From Azorinus chamasolen (taxonomy: Eukaryota; Mollusca; Bivalvia; Cardiida; Solecurtidae): DNA of 64,000 nucleotides. The first letter of the stretch is position 1. Each line of letters starts with the position of its first letter. The stretch spans positions 30,878,853 to 30,942,852 of the forward strand of contig OY755241.1 of the NCBI GenBank assembly GCA_963576725.1, given 5' to 3'. The position numbers were made by a program, and so were the translations under genes. The notes beneath the pieces were generated by a model. It had not been told where the DNA came from, did not search any database, and was given only the letters and a program-made list of their open reading frames with translations. Positions 63,780-64,000 of this stretch are shown in pieces.

Positions 63780-64000
63780 TTTTAACCCATTCCCTTGTAT
63801 TGACGCCTTATGATGCCTCTGTAAATGTCACTGTTTGAAACAATTTTTACAAATACAGCATTGTCTGGCCTTAAGGAGCAGTGTAATTTGTTCGTCTCAC
63901 TGATTATTGGCCTTCAGGGGCAGTTTGACGTATTGGCCGATTATTGGTCTTCAGGGGCAGTTTGATGTGTTGGCCGATTATTGGCCTTCAGGAGCAGTTT
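63780..64000. repeat. Family B left half, then a tandem repeat running off the window
   Basis: TTAACCCATTCCCTTGTATT and GAAACAATTTTTACAAATAC; then TTGGCCTTCAGGGGCAGTTT units of about 42 bp (63,910; 63,946; 63,981), incomplete at the edge. Confidence 0.7.

Overview
This is animal nuclear DNA: AT-rich, with one intron-rich protein gene (GT-AG introns) in a sea of short foldback DNA transposons and satellites. There is no bacterial or viral gene set and no RNA gene I can support. The repeat load and gene structure suggest an invertebrate, and my best guess is a bivalve mollusc. That guess is low confidence because it rests on general impression and not on a marker gene.

Gene. One gene on the + strand can be read from about 19,238 to 59,509. 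It is a group IV cytosolic phospholipase A2 (cPLA2, PLA2G4A type). I traced 14 common exons (called 3-16) by splice sites, phase and protein similarity. They give a C2 domain, the lysophospholipase/patatin-like catalytic domain with oxyanion Arg200 (GSGGGFR), nucleophile Ser228 (GLSGS) and catalytic Asp592 (VVDGG), an acidic linker, and a proline-directed site at Ser528 equivalent to human Ser505. With the MSFGYDPFQVFE amino terminus the spliced frame is 2430 nt, 809 codons plus stop, and stays in phase throughout. Two further upstream exons (27,693-27,812 and 32,328-32,420) each have an ATG and a phase-0 donor that would join exon 3 in frame, so the gene may use three alternative amino termini. 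A further exon-like segment (53,931-54,081) has good splice sites but the wrong entry phase.

Repeats. I use these working names. Family A: ends TTAACCCTTTACTCC / GGAGTAAAGGGTTAA, hairpin arm starting GCAAACAGAGTAGACCCAGA; A2 is a subfamily with ends TTAACCCTTTCCCTCATATA. Family B: ends TTAACCC(T/A)TTCC, hairpin arm GAAACCATTGTGATAAATAG. Family C: TA-flanked CAGTAAAACC ends (C1 CTCTATAACGG, C2 CTCTAATGCGAC, C3 CGATTATTCGAAC, C4 CTCTAAACCGG), pogo/Tigger-like. Family D: arm CAAACAGTGCAGACCC with CTCTCATC. Family E: arm CAAACAGTTTGGATCC. Family F: arm GACGATTCTAAAGAGTGG. Family G: arm with GATCAGACGCCGCC or CAAACTG. Family H: TTAACCCTTTACC ends but a C-like core. Family I: arm CTGACCAATCAAAA. 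Families A, B, D, E, H have TTAA at both ends, as piggyBac-type elements do. Families A, B and C1 share one central palindrome, CTCCTATAGGAG, although their arms and ends differ.

Layout. 1-19,160: no gene; minisatellites (830-1395, 3165-3830), a GATA array and about 40 foldback copies. 19,161-20,686: first 5' exons. 20,687-33,500: 12.8 kb intron with a 1.93 kb ATCT array and two alternative first exons. 33,501-59,509: exons 3-16 with repeat-filled introns. 59,460-59,752: a minisatellite that starts inside the last coding codons and contains the stop codon. 59,753-64,000: repeats only. Stretches not listed individually hold decayed half copies of the same families or nothing I can recognise; the largest blank areas are 1,990-2,680, 11,340-12,040, 14,760-15,480, 26,700-27,320, 29,760-30,560 and 42,780-43,170.
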